A stretch of DNA of 64,000 bases. Origin: an alpha proteobacterium SCGC AAA240-E13 (GTDB lineage Bacteria > Pseudomonadota > Alphaproteobacteria > Pelagibacterales > Pelagibacteraceae). How positions within the stretch are numbered: position 1 is the stretch's first letter; each line of letters starts with the position of its first letter. The stretch is from contig AZHR01000003.1 of assembly GCA_000504625.1 (NCBI GenBank), positions 31,226 through 95,225 of the forward strand, written 5' to 3'. A program made the position numbers and the translations under genes. Of this stretch, positions 10,016-19,059 are shown one piece after another. The notes under the pieces were generated by a model. That model saw only the letters and a program-made list of their open reading frames with translations, made no database searches and had not been told where the DNA came from.

Positions 10016-10294
10016 TTAATTTGTTTCTAATAATAATTTTTTTATTTTTTTCGCTTTCGGGGAAAGATTAACAAATTTTACATTTCTTAAGAAGGAATCT
10101 ATACCACCTTTTTTATCCACAGATCTTAAAGCCGAGTTTGTTACATTTAGTTTAATAGTTTTTTTTAACTTGTTACTCACAAAAGTAACTTTTTTCAAAT
10201 TAGGAAAAAATTTTCTTTTAACCTTATTGTTGGCATGACTCACCTTGTGACCTTTTAAAGGAGATTTTCCTGTTAATTCACATCTTCTTGACAT
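10016..10294 (-). CDS. rpmB: 50S ribosomal protein L28
   Basis: 92 residues beginning MSRRCELTGK, the conserved N-terminus of L28, and containing GHKVSHANNKVKRKFFPN. The frame is open 51 codons further upstream, but that extra part has no L28 character, would run through the probable promoter, and makes the protein far longer than the family. I therefore place the start at the ATG at 10292-10294. L28 binds the large subunit near the E site. The gene is divergent from ccdA. Confidence 0.95.
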   Translation of the reverse strand: MSRRCELTGKSPLKGHKVSHANNKVKRKFFPNLKKVTFVSNKLKKTIKLNVTNSALRSVDKKGGIDSFLRNVKFVNLSPKAKKIKKLLLETN

Positions 10295-10315
10295 AACTTT
10301 ATTCTTTTGAATGAC

Positions 10316-10344
10316 GGTATAAATGCTGTTCTTATTAACGTCAA
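10316..10344 (-). promoter_or_regulatory. Probable sigma-70 promoter for rpmB
   Basis: On the minus strand TTGACG (10344-10339) and TATACC (10321-10316) are separated by 17 bp. Transcription would begin near 10309, about 15 bases before the rpmB ATG. This supports the shorter rpmB start. It is a prediction by consensus only. Confidence 0.6.
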
Positions 10345-10487
10345 GTTTATATATTAATATTGACATAAATACTTTACAGGAATAACTATCAAAAAATAAA
10401 AATGTAATGGAATTTTTGGCAATTATTCTCAGAAGAACTATAAACAACGATAGAAAAAATCTTTATTAATTATTAATAAGTAGCTAA

Positions 10488-11201
10488 GTGAATTTAAATT
10501 TATTGATAGCTTTTTTGGGTGGATTTATAAGTTTCTTATCACCTTGTGTTTTACCATTAATACCAGGCTATATTTCTTACATTTCAGGTCAAACGCTTAA
10601 TAAAATTATTATAAGCAAAAAATCTGTTATGTTAAAAGCTATATTTTTTTCATTGGGATTTTCAATTGTCTTTATCGCTTTTGGAATAACGGCAACTGTT
10701 GTTGGAAAATTTTTGATCAGCCATTTAAATCAATTAAGAGTTACTGCTGGTATAGTTATAATCGTATTTTCTTTACAATTAATCGGGTTGATTAATTTAA
10801 AAATATTAAATTCTGAAGTTAGATTTTTTACAAAAAATTATAGTAATAATTTAGTTTTTCCAATTATTGTTGGTGCTGCATTTGGTTTTGGCTGGACTCC
10901 TTGCATTGGACCAATTTTAGGATCAATTTTAGCCTTGGCTTCTCTGGAAGGTAACCTAGGAAACAGTATTTTACTTTTGAGTTTTTATTCATTAGGCTTA
11001 GCCATACCCTTTATAATTTCAGGTTATGCAATTCAAAAATTGATTACTTTATCGAAAAAAATAAGAAATTATGTCTCATATATTTCTAAATTAGGTGGAA
11101 TAATACTTCTAGCAACAGGCATATTAATTACAACAAATAAGTTTCAATTTTTAGGATTTTATCTCTTAGAAATAGTTCCGTTTTTATCAAAAATTGGATA
11201 A
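10488..11201 (+). CDS. ccdA: CcdA-type thiol:disulfide membrane protein
   Basis: 237 residues with six predicted membrane helices. The two redox cysteines sit in the family motifs SFLSPCVLPLIPGY (C20) and FGFGWTPCIGPILG (C139). CcdA passes electrons from cytoplasmic thioredoxin across the inner membrane to periplasmic thiol proteins, mainly for cytochrome c maturation. No DsbD-like periplasmic domains are attached. The start is GTG at 10488. The 3' end overlaps the convergent pyrD by 15 bp. Confidence 0.9.
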   Translation: MNLNLLIAFLGGFISFLSPCVLPLIPGYISYISGQTLNKIIISKKSVMLKAIFFSLGFSIVFIAFGITATVVGKFLISHLNQLRVTAGIVIIVFSLQLIGLINLKILNSEVRFFTKNYSNNLVFPIIVGAAFGFGWTPCIGPILGSILALASLEGNLGNSILLLSFYSLGLAIPFIISGYAIQKLITLSKKIRNYVSYISKLGGIILLATGILITTNKFQFLGFYLLEIVPFLSKIG

Positions 11202-12245
11202 TGAACTCTGCCCAATTATTTCAGTAAAATTTTTTATTCCGTCTTTCTTTAATTGATAAATAAGTTCTTTTTTAATATTTTTTACTATTTGAGGACCTTT
11301 ATATATCATGCCAGTATAAAGTTGAACAAGAGAAGCGCCTGCTAAAATTTTATTATATGCTGATTTTCCAGAATCTACACCTCCGACTCCAATAATGGGA
11401 ATTTTTCTTTTTAAAATTTTGTAAAATTTATTTATTAAACTATTAGAAATTTCTTCTATAGGCTTTCCTGAGAGCCCCCCTATTTCGCGCTTTTGGATAT
11501 CATTCAAATTTTCTCTACTTTCATCTGAGGTATTTGTTAAAATTATTGCACTAATAGAATTTTGTAAAACTATTTCTGAAATTTTTTCTATTGAACTTTC
11601 ATTTATGTCTGGCGAAATTTTTAGCATAATTGGTATTTTGGTTTTGAGATTACTTTTTTCCAAATTAATTGACCTAATTAATGATAACAACATTTTATCA
11701 GTATGAAAATCCCTTAAGTTTTTGGTATTAGGTGAAGAAATATTTATTGTAATATAATCTGCAATATCAAAAAATTTTTTTAAACCTAACAAAAAATCAT
11801 TTTGTTGATTTTTGGTATCATTGTTGGGACCAATATTAATCCCCAAAATACCCTTTGGTGGATTTGACAAAATTCTATTATATATAATTTCAGATCCATC
11901 ATTGTTAAATCCTAATCTATTAATTAAAGCCTCATCATTTTCTAATCTAAATATTCTTGGTTTAGCATTACCGTACTGTTTTAGAGGTGTAACAGTTCCA
12001 ACCTCAATAAAACCAAATCCTAATTTAAATATCGAATTATATACTTCTGCACTTTTATCAAAACCAGCTGCTAAACCTATGGGATTAAAAAAAGTTTTGT
12101 CAAAAAGATTTATTTTCAACATGTCTTCATTTTCTGTTTGAAAAAAAGTATTAGGCAAACAATTTAATTTTAATGATTTAATTGCTAAATTATGTGCAAT
12201 TTCAGGATCAAACTTAAATAATAAAGGTCTAATAAATGAAAACAT
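11187..12245 (-). CDS. pyrD: Dihydroorotate dehydrogenase (quinone), class 2
   Basis: 352 residues, fitting the membrane-associated class 2 enzyme. The N-terminal helical segment (FIRPLLFKFDPEIAHNLAIKSL) is the quinone tunnel and membrane contact. NPIGLAAGFDKSAE, GFIEVGTVTP and the catalytic serine region NISSPNT (168-174) follow, with FMN-phosphate binding GVGGV near the C-terminus. It oxidises dihydroorotate to orotate in pyrimidine synthesis and feeds electrons to ubiquinone. It is six bases downstream of lysS. Confidence 0.96.
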   Translation of the reverse strand: MFSFIRPLLFKFDPEIAHNLAIKSLKLNCLPNTFFQTENEDMLKINLFDKTFFNPIGLAAGFDKSAEVYNSIFKLGFGFIEVGTVTPLKQYGNAKPRIFRLENDEALINRLGFNNDGSEIIYNRILSNPPKGILGINIGPNNDTKNQQNDFLLGLKKFFDIADYITINISSPNTKNLRDFHTDKMLLSLIRSINLEKSNLKTKIPIMLKISPDINESSIEKISEIVLQNSISAIILTNTSDESRENLNDIQKREIGGLSGKPIEEISNSLINKFYKILKRKIPIIGVGGVDSGKSAYNKILAGASLVQLYTGMIYKGPQIVKNIKKELIYQLKKDGIKNFTEIIGQSSLSNF

Positions 12246-12251
12246 TAATTA

Positions 12252-13814
12252 TTATTTTATCTTTTTTTTAATCAAATCAATCGTTTCCTTAATACCAAAA
12301 AAACTTATAAAAAAACCCATTCTTGGTCCTTCTTGGTCTCCAAAGATAACTTCATAAATTATTTTAAACCACTCTCTTAAATTGTCTTTATAGCCCATTT
12401 TTTTGCCTACAGAGTAGACTATCGTTTGTATAGCTTCGGGATCCATATCTTCTTTACAATCTTTTAGGCTATTGATTAGTTCAGTTAATGCATTTTTTTC
12501 TTTTTCGTTAGGTTTTCTAAATTTTTTCTTATTTTTTATTACATCATTATAATACCTAATTGCATATTCAACTAACTTGTCAAAAATTGGATATTCACTA
12601 ATGTTTATGTTTTTTTTATATTTTTTTACAAATTTCCATAACACATCTTTGCTAGAGGCATTACTTGTTCCGACAAGATTCAGTAACATAGAAAAAGGCA
12701 TAATAAAATTTTCGGTTGGAGGTTTACTATTGTGAACATGCCAAACAGGATTTAGAAGTCTCTGGGATATATCTTGTGTTTTGTATTTTTCAATAAAGCT
12801 TAAATATTCATCGACGGCCTTGGGAACAACTGCTGAGTAAAGTTTTTTTGCTCTTTTAGGATTTTGATACATAAACAACGATAAACTTTCAGGTGAAGCA
12901 TATTTAAGCCATTCTTCAATTTTAATACCATTGCCTTTAGATTTAGAAATTTTTTCACCTTTTTCATCTAAAAATAATTCATATGACAAACCATTCGGAT
13001 TCATTTTTCCTAGAACTTTACAAATTTTACTAGAAATAATAGCACTCTCTATTAAATCCTTTCCATACATTTCATAATCAACATCTAAAGCATACCATCT
13101 CATTGCCCAATCTACTTTCCATTGAAGTTTACAATTGCCATCGAGAATGCTCGATTCAATTTTTTTTCCATTGTTGTCAAATACAATTTTATTTTTTTCT
13201 TTAATAACTTCCAACATAGGAATCTCAAGTACTTTTCCTGTTTCAGGACAAATAGGAAGAAAAGGGCTATAAGTTTTTTGCCTTTCTTTTCCTAGAGTAG
13301 GAATAATTATATTCATAATTTCTTGGTATTTATTTAGTACCAATATCAAAGCATCATTAAATTTTCCTGATTTATATAATTGAGTTGAACTTTTAAAATT
13401 ATAATTAAAATTGAATTTGTTTAAAAAAATTTTTAACATTTCATTATTGTGTTCACCAAAACTCGAATATTTTTTAAATGGATCTGGTATACTAGTTAAG
13501 GGCTTATTTAAATTTCGTTTCAATATTTCTGAATTGGGTATATTTTCTGGAATTTTTCTTAATCCATCCATATCATCAGAAAAAGTAATTATTTCAGTCG
13601 GAATATCTATTATGTGTGAAATTGCGTTAGCCATCATGGTTGTTCTCACAACTTCAGTAAAAGTTCCTATATGTGGAAGTCCACTTGGTCCATAACCAGT
13701 TTGTAAAATAATTTTTCCCTTTTTTTCTAAACTACTTCCTCTGTCTTTAACCAATTGACGAGCTTCGACAAATGGCCATGAGGTTGTTTTTTCAATTATA
13801 GATTTATCAATCAC
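12252..13814 (-). CDS. lysS: Lysyl-tRNA synthetase, class I
   Basis: 520 residues with class I signatures: HIGT at 48-51 (the HIGH motif) and KISKS at 288-292 (the KMSKS motif). The sequence is the archaeal-type class I LysRS, which replaces the usual class II enzyme in alphaproteobacteria. It charges tRNA-Lys. The start is taken at ATG 13812-13814, about 97 bp from the divergent trkH. Confidence 0.95.
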   Translation of the reverse strand: MIDKSIIEKTTSWPFVEARQLVKDRGSSLEKKGKIILQTGYGPSGLPHIGTFTEVVRTTMMANAISHIIDIPTEIITFSDDMDGLRKIPENIPNSEILKRNLNKPLTSIPDPFKKYSSFGEHNNEMLKIFLNKFNFNYNFKSSTQLYKSGKFNDALILVLNKYQEIMNIIIPTLGKERQKTYSPFLPICPETGKVLEIPMLEVIKEKNKIVFDNNGKKIESSILDGNCKLQWKVDWAMRWYALDVDYEMYGKDLIESAIISSKICKVLGKMNPNGLSYELFLDEKGEKISKSKGNGIKIEEWLKYASPESLSLFMYQNPKRAKKLYSAVVPKAVDEYLSFIEKYKTQDISQRLLNPVWHVHNSKPPTENFIMPFSMLLNLVGTSNASSKDVLWKFVKKYKKNINISEYPIFDKLVEYAIRYYNDVIKNKKKFRKPNEKEKNALTELINSLKDCKEDMDPEAIQTIVYSVGKKMGYKDNLREWFKIIYEVIFGDQEGPRMGFFISFFGIKETIDLIKKKIK

Positions 13815-13911
13815 GATTAACAGATTTATTAAATTTATCTTAAAAAATACAGATATATTTAATCCTTATTGTATTGAAATTTATACAACATAAAATATTG
13901 TTTTCATCAAA

Positions 13912-15357
13912 ATGACTAATTATAAAACAGTTTTTTTTGCACTGGGAATTTTATTAATTATTTTAGGTATTTTTATGCTTGGTCCAGTGATAGTTCAATT
14001 AATTTATGATGAATTTAATGGAACTTTTATCTACTCATCAATAGTAACTATATTTATGGGTACTCTTTTTTTGCTATCCAATTTAGATCAAAACAAGAAA
14101 CTAAATTTACAGCAAGCTTTTTTGCTAACATCGTTATCTTGGATAGGTATTGCAATTTTTGGCTCTCTACCATTTATTTTTTCAACTCTTGAATTAACTT
14201 TTAGTGATGCTTTTTTTGAAAGTATGTCTGGAATAACAACGACTGGATCTACCATTATTGAAGATTTGAATAATTCTCCAAAAGCAATTCTTATATGGAG
14301 ATCGACGCTACAATGGCTTGGTGGAATTGGTATTGTCATAATGGCAATTACAGTAATGCCTTTGTTGAATGTGGGGGGAATGCAGCTATTTAAATTGGAA
14401 AGTGGAGATACGACTGAAAAAATTTTACCTAAGACTAGAGAAATAGCTTTTAATATTATTTCAATCTATTTCTTTCTCAGTATTACTTGCTCGATAGCAT
14501 ACTACTTTGCGGGTATGAATATTTTTGACAGTATCGCTCATGCAATGACTACAATTGCTACAGGAGGATTCTCTACCTATAATGAGTCAATAGGATACTT
14601 TCAAAATCCAATAATCGAAGTTATATCGATAATTTTTATATTATTGGGTAGCATACCTTTCATCGCATATCTCAAATATCTTGATGGAAATAGGAAAATT
14701 TTTTTTCAAGATATCCAAATTAAAAGTTTGATTTATATTTGTATAACATCAACAATTATAATGACTTTTTACTTATTTACAAAAGAACAAGGAAACTTTG
14801 TTACTTATTTAAGGATATCTGCATTCAATGTAGTTTCAATTTTATCAGGAACAGGTTACGTAACTTCGGAGTTTGATATTTGGGGTAAATTTTCGTTAGT
14901 ATTTTTTCTGCTATTAATGTTTATTGGAGGATGTGCTGGATCGACAACTTGTGGTATTAAAATTTTCCGCATACAAATACTATGGTTATTTATAATTAAC
15001 GAAATAAAAAAATCCATTTATCCAAGAGGAGTTTTTCCCTTGTCATACAACAAAAGAAAAATAAGCAAACATTTCATGTCCTCTATTATATCTTTTATCT
15101 TTTTATATTTTTTTATATTTTTTATAGTTGCAATGCTATTATCTTTAACAGGATTAGATTTTGTTACCTCTTTTTCTGGCGCGGCAACTTCAATTTCAAA
15201 TGTTGGTCCTGGTCTTGGTGAAATGATAGGTCCAAGTGGAAACTTTAATGAATTATCGAATATTGCAAAATGGATTCTAAGTTTTGCCATGTTATTAGGT
15301 AGACTTGAAATATTTGCTTTGTTAATATTGTTTTTTCCAAGTTTTTGGAAAACTTAA
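13912..15357 (+). CDS. trkH: Trk-type potassium uptake membrane subunit
   Basis: 481 residues, highly hydrophobic, with repeated P-loop/helix units. The selectivity-type sequences are recognisable, for example SMSGITTTGST, TIATGGFSTYN, SGTGYVTSEFD and SNVGPGLGE, along with GGCAGSTTCGIK. TrkH forms the K+-conducting pore of the Trk system, which normally needs the cytoplasmic NAD/nucleotide-binding subunit TrkA. No trkA is adjacent in this window. The gene overlaps the next open frame if that frame's first ATG is used. Confidence 0.93.
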   Translation: MTNYKTVFFALGILLIILGIFMLGPVIVQLIYDEFNGTFIYSSIVTIFMGTLFLLSNLDQNKKLNLQQAFLLTSLSWIGIAIFGSLPFIFSTLELTFSDAFFESMSGITTTGSTIIEDLNNSPKAILIWRSTLQWLGGIGIVIMAITVMPLLNVGGMQLFKLESGDTTEKILPKTREIAFNIISIYFFLSITCSIAYYFAGMNIFDSIAHAMTTIATGGFSTYNESIGYFQNPIIEVISIIFILLGSIPFIAYLKYLDGNRKIFFQDIQIKSLIYICITSTIIMTFYLFTKEQGNFVTYLRISAFNVVSILSGTGYVTSEFDIWGKFSLVFFLLLMFIGGCAGSTTCGIKIFRIQILWLFIINEIKKSIYPRGVFPLSYNKRKISKHFMSSIISFIFLYFFIFFIVAMLLSLTGLDFVTSFSGAATSISNVGPGLGEMIGPSGNFNELSNIAKWILSFAMLLGRLEIFALLILFFPSFWKT

Positions 15358-15377
15358 AAGAACTTAAAAATTTTATT

Positions 15378-16754
15378 ATGGAAATATATAAAAAACAAAC
15401 ATTATCGGAAACTTTTTCCGTTTATTTTGATAAACGTATGTTTCGAATTTTTTTGCTCGGAATAATAAGTGGATTCCCATGGGTGCTCATAGGAAGTAGT
15501 CTCAGTCTCTGGCTTAAAGAAGATGGTCTCAGTCGTAGTACAATTGGTTGGGCAGGATTAATATTTGGTGTTTATGCAATCAATTATCTCTGGGCTCCAA
15601 TAATTGATAGAATTCGTATTCCATGGTTAACCAATAAAATTGGTCATCGTCGTGGCTGGATTGTAACCATGCAGTTTATTATTTTAGTTAGTTTAGTTTG
15701 TTGGAGCACAATTGATCCAACGGCAAATCTTTGGGCAGTAATTGCAATTGGTTTGGTTATTGCTATTGCCTCAGCAACTCAAGACATAACCGTAGATGCT
15801 TTAAGAATTGAGCAAATTGGAGAATCGGAGGGAACATCTATGCAGGCTGGTGCTGCTATGGCAGTCGTTGGTTGGTGGACAGGTTACAAATTGGGTGGTG
15901 TAGTTGCACTAAATGCTGCGGAATATTTTCAAAATGCTGGAATTGAAAATTATTGGCAAACTACTTTTCTAGTACTTGGAATAATTGTGATTGCTTGCAA
16001 CATCGGTTTGATGTTCGTTCATGAGCCACAACCTACCGAAAGACAAAAAGCTCAAAGACAAACCGATAAAATGATAGAAGAAAAGCTAGGATCTTTTGGA
16101 GTTATTGCAAAAATGATAGCTTGGATTAGCGGAGCAATTGCTGGTCCTATAATTAGTTTTTTTAAACGTAATGGTCTAGCTATTGCATTGGGTATTCTCG
16201 GATTTGTATTTCTTTTTAAAATTGGGGAGGCCTTTCTTGGACGTATGTCTATTGTCTTCTACAAAGAAATGGGATTTTCTAAAGGCGATATTGCTCTTTA
16301 TTCCAAAGGTATAGGTTGGATTACCACAGTCGTATTTACACTTCTGGGAGGCCTGTTTGCAATACGTTCCGGAGTAGTTAAAGCAATGTTTATCTCGGGA
16401 ATATTGATGGCAGCTACGAATCTTTTGTTTGCAGCTCTTGCTTGGTCTGGAAAGTCTGAGTGGCTTTTTGCTGTTACTGTATTATTGGACGATATTGCTG
16501 CAGCTTTTGCAACTGTTGCTTTCGTTGCCTTCATTTCACTACTGGTAGATAGAACATATACTGCTACTCAATATGCCTTGCTTGCTTCAATAGGAACACT
16601 TGGCCGAACTACGTTAGCAGCATCTTCGGGAGAATTGGTTGATTGGTTGAATGGTGATTGGGGAATATTTTTTATAATAACTACCGTTATGGTTATTCCA
16701 TCATTAATTTGTTTATGGATAATAAGAAACAAATTACATCTTAGTGCAAATTAA
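15378..16754 (+). CDS. MFS permease, AmpG-like
   Basis: 458 residues from ATG 15378; an upstream in-frame ATG at 15345 would add 11 residues and overlap trkH by 13 bp. About 12 membrane helices are expected. The loop region GLSRSTIGWAGLIFGVYAIN and ATQDITVDALRIE resembles AmpG/PAT-type permeases, which import muropeptides or acetyl-CoA-like anions. The substrate is uncertain. Arginine codon use differs from neighbours: I count eight CGT, two CGA and six AGA, whereas trkH just upstream uses mostly AGA/AGG. It is followed with an 11-bp overlap by a cell-wall peptidase-like gene, which fits a peptidoglycan-recycling theme. Confidence 0.8.
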   Translation: MEIYKKQTLSETFSVYFDKRMFRIFLLGIISGFPWVLIGSSLSLWLKEDGLSRSTIGWAGLIFGVYAINYLWAPIIDRIRIPWLTNKIGHRRGWIVTMQFIILVSLVCWSTIDPTANLWAVIAIGLVIAIASATQDITVDALRIEQIGESEGTSMQAGAAMAVVGWWTGYKLGGVVALNAAEYFQNAGIENYWQTTFLVLGIIVIACNIGLMFVHEPQPTERQKAQRQTDKMIEEKLGSFGVIAKMIAWISGAIAGPIISFFKRNGLAIALGILGFVFLFKIGEAFLGRMSIVFYKEMGFSKGDIALYSKGIGWITTVVFTLLGGLFAIRSGVVKAMFISGILMAATNLLFAALAWSGKSEWLFAVTVLLDDIAAAFATVAFVAFISLLVDRTYTATQYALLASIGTLGRTTLAASSGELVDWLNGDWGIFFIITTVMVIPSLICLWIIRNKLHLSAN

Positions 16755-17490
16755 ACTTTCTAATAACTATCCGATTATTAATCTTTATAAAAGAAGAAGT
16801 ATTTTTTCAGAAATAGTCACACAAATGTTATATGGTGAAAATTTCACTGTCTTAAAAAAGTTTGGAAATTGGTATAAAATTAAATTGCATACAGATAATT
16901 ATATTGGATTTGTAAAAAAAAAAAAATTTAACAAACCGATTAAACCAACTCATAAAGTTTCAGTTTTAATAGCTAATATTTATAAAAAACCCGTAGAATC
17001 AGCTAAACAAAAAAAATATCTAGTTTTTTCCTCAAAAATTCACACAAAAGAAAAAAAAGGAGCGTACGTTAAATTCCAAAATAAATGGATAAAAACAAAA
17101 GACCTAAAATCTATAAATTACAAATTTAAAAATATATTTTCTAAAATTCAATTGTTTAAAGGAAAAAAATATAAGTGGGGAGGAAAAAATTTCAGAGGAA
17201 TTGATTGTTCAGCTTTAATTCAGCTATTTTTTAATTTTAATAACAAATTTTGCCCGAGAGACACGAAAGATCAGTTAAATTATTTTAAAAAAAAAATTAA
17301 ATTGCAAAATATAAAAAAAAATGATTTAATTTTTTGGCAAGGTCATGTCGCTGTTGCTTTATCTAAAAATAAATTAATACACGCATATGGACCATTGAAA
17401 AAAGTCTTAGTTATGAACATAAATTACGCTATAAATAGAATTAAAAGAACTGCTAATTTAAAAGTAATTGGCATAAGAAGAATAAATTAA
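16744..17490 (+). CDS. NlpC/P60 cysteine peptidase with SH3-like domains
   Basis: 248 residues, very lysine-rich. Two SH3b-like segments (about 1-60 and 70-122) precede an NlpC/P60 domain (about 130-248) with catalytic C155 in GIDCSALIQ, H201 in GHVAVA and H213 in IHAYG. This architecture is that of dipeptidyl-peptidase VI-type enzymes, which cut D-Glu/diamino-acid bonds in cell-wall peptides. There is no signal peptide, consistent with cytoplasmic recycling of peptides. The start is GTG at 16744, overlapping the upstream AmpG-like permease by 11 bp, so import and trimming of muropeptides may be coupled (inference). Confidence 0.85.
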   Translation: MQIKLSNNYPIINLYKRRSIFSEIVTQMLYGENFTVLKKFGNWYKIKLHTDNYIGFVKKKKFNKPIKPTHKVSVLIANIYKKPVESAKQKKYLVFSSKIHTKEKKGAYVKFQNKWIKTKDLKSINYKFKNIFSKIQLFKGKKYKWGGKNFRGIDCSALIQLFFNFNNKFCPRDTKDQLNYFKKKIKLQNIKKNDLIFWQGHVAVALSKNKLIHAYGPLKKVLVMNINYAINRIKRTANLKVIGIRRIN

Positions 17491-17492
17491 GT

Positions 17493-19058
17493 ATGAATAA
17501 TTCAAAAGCAGAAGCAGAAAAACAAGCACAAATTATTTTAAATTATTTTAAGACAGGCGATTATATAACTGCTGAAACAAAAGTAAAAAAGTTAATCAAA
17601 AAATTTCCAGATTATCTAGCAATGTACAATCTGCTTGGTTTATGTTTACAATCGCAAAAAAAATTTCCCGAAGCAATTAAATATTATACTAGTGCTATTA
17701 AAATGAATCCTAATTTTTTTGTTGCTATAAATAATTTAGGAAATACCTATCATGCAATGGGTGATTTAAAAAATGCTCAATCCTATTTTGAAAGAGCTTT
17801 AAGAATAAATCCTAAATTTACACATGCAATATGCAATTTAGGAAATATAAAGAAAGAATTAAATGATTTCGATGAAGCTATAAAACATTATAAACTTGCC
17901 CTAAGCATAGATGACCAACTTGCTGTGGTACATAATAATTTAGGAATGGCATTTCAAAGCATCGGAAAGTTTGAAGAATCAAAAAAACATTTTGAATCTG
18001 TCTTAAAGATTAATCATAAATTTACTCGAGCTGATAGAGGAATAAGTATGTCGCTAAAATATAATATCAATGATCCCCATTTAAAAAAAATGGAAAATAA
18101 ATTAAAAGATCAATCATTAAATAATTTTCAAAAAATAGAGTTGTATTTTGCTCTTGGAAAGGCTTATGAAGATATTAAAGATTATGAGAGATCATTTAAA
18201 AATTATAAACTTGGAAATAAAACAAAAAGAGAAACTATAAAGTACCAGATAAATGACGATATTACTTTGTTTGAAAATATAAAAAAATCCTTTTCAAATA
18301 TTGATTTTGAAAATCTTAAAAATATTGGAAACGATAGTAACAAGATTTTCTTTATTTTGGGAATGCCAAGATCCGGAACAACTCTAGTAGAACAAATAAT
18401 TGCAAGCCATAAAAATGTATATGGAGCGGGTGAACTTAAAGATTTAACAGAAATCGTTAAAGAAAATTTTTTAGTAAAAGACAAAATAAAATTTCCCAAA
18501 AACATTGATATTGAAGACCAAACTTTTTTTAATACTATGGGCACAAAATATTTAGAAAATCTTAGTAGATTTAATATTAATAAATATTTTATTACAGACA
18601 AAGCACCATTAAATTTTAGATGGATAGGTTTAATAAAATTAATCCTTCCCAAATCTAAAATAATTCACTGCACAAGAGATTCAAAAGACAATTGTTTATC
18701 ATTGTTTAAAAATATTTTTGAAGGTCAGTTAAATTTTTCTTACGATTTAGAAGAAACAGGAAAATATCACAAATTATATCAAAACCTAATGAAATTTTGG
18801 AAAAGACAATTACCAGGTTTTATTTATGATATTTCTTATGAAAAATTAGTTAATAATCTGGAGCTAGAAACAAAAAAGTTGTTGAATTATTGTAATTTGG
18901 ATTGGGATGAAAATTGTCTTAGTTTTTACAAAAATAATAGAGGCATTATCACGGCTAGTTTTGCACAAGCTAGGAAGCCTATTTATAAAAATTCAATAAA
19001 GTCATGGCAAAAGTATGAAAGTGATCTTTTCTCTCTGTTTAGAATATTAGAAAATTAG
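17493..19058 (+). CDS. TPR-repeat protein fused to a sulfotransferase domain
   Basis: 521 residues. The N-terminal half (about 10-250) contains five or more tetratricopeptide repeats, e.g. AINNLGNTYHAMGDLKNAQS and the following AICNLGNIKKEL. The C-terminal half (about 284-521) is a sulfotransferase with the 5'-phosphosulfate loop GMPRSGTTLVE (290-300) and a 3'-phosphate-type region IIHCTRDSKDN. It would transfer sulfate from PAPS to an unknown acceptor, perhaps bound through the TPRs. This fusion is common in marine bacteria. It ends one base before the convergent tyrA stop. Confidence 0.87.
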   Translation: MNNSKAEAEKQAQIILNYFKTGDYITAETKVKKLIKKFPDYLAMYNLLGLCLQSQKKFPEAIKYYTSAIKMNPNFFVAINNLGNTYHAMGDLKNAQSYFERALRINPKFTHAICNLGNIKKELNDFDEAIKHYKLALSIDDQLAVVHNNLGMAFQSIGKFEESKKHFESVLKINHKFTRADRGISMSLKYNINDPHLKKMENKLKDQSLNNFQKIELYFALGKAYEDIKDYERSFKNYKLGNKTKRETIKYQINDDITLFENIKKSFSNIDFENLKNIGNDSNKIFFILGMPRSGTTLVEQIIASHKNVYGAGELKDLTEIVKENFLVKDKIKFPKNIDIEDQTFFNTMGTKYLENLSRFNINKYFITDKAPLNFRWIGLIKLILPKSKIIHCTRDSKDNCLSLFKNIFEGQLNFSYDLEETGKYHKLYQNLMKFWKRQLPGFIYDISYEKLVNNLELETKKLLNYCNLDWDENCLSFYKNNRGIITASFAQARKPIYKNSIKSWQKYESDLFSLFRILEN

Positions 19059-19059
19059 T

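Noticed and set aside
10360..10388. Promoter for ccdA (TTGACA at 10360)
   Set aside because: The matching -10 (TAACTA) is poor; too weak to list as a feature.
10295..10447. 51-codon N-terminal extension of the L28 frame
   Set aside because: No L28 family character, would include the probable promoter, and gives a protein 50% longer than normal.
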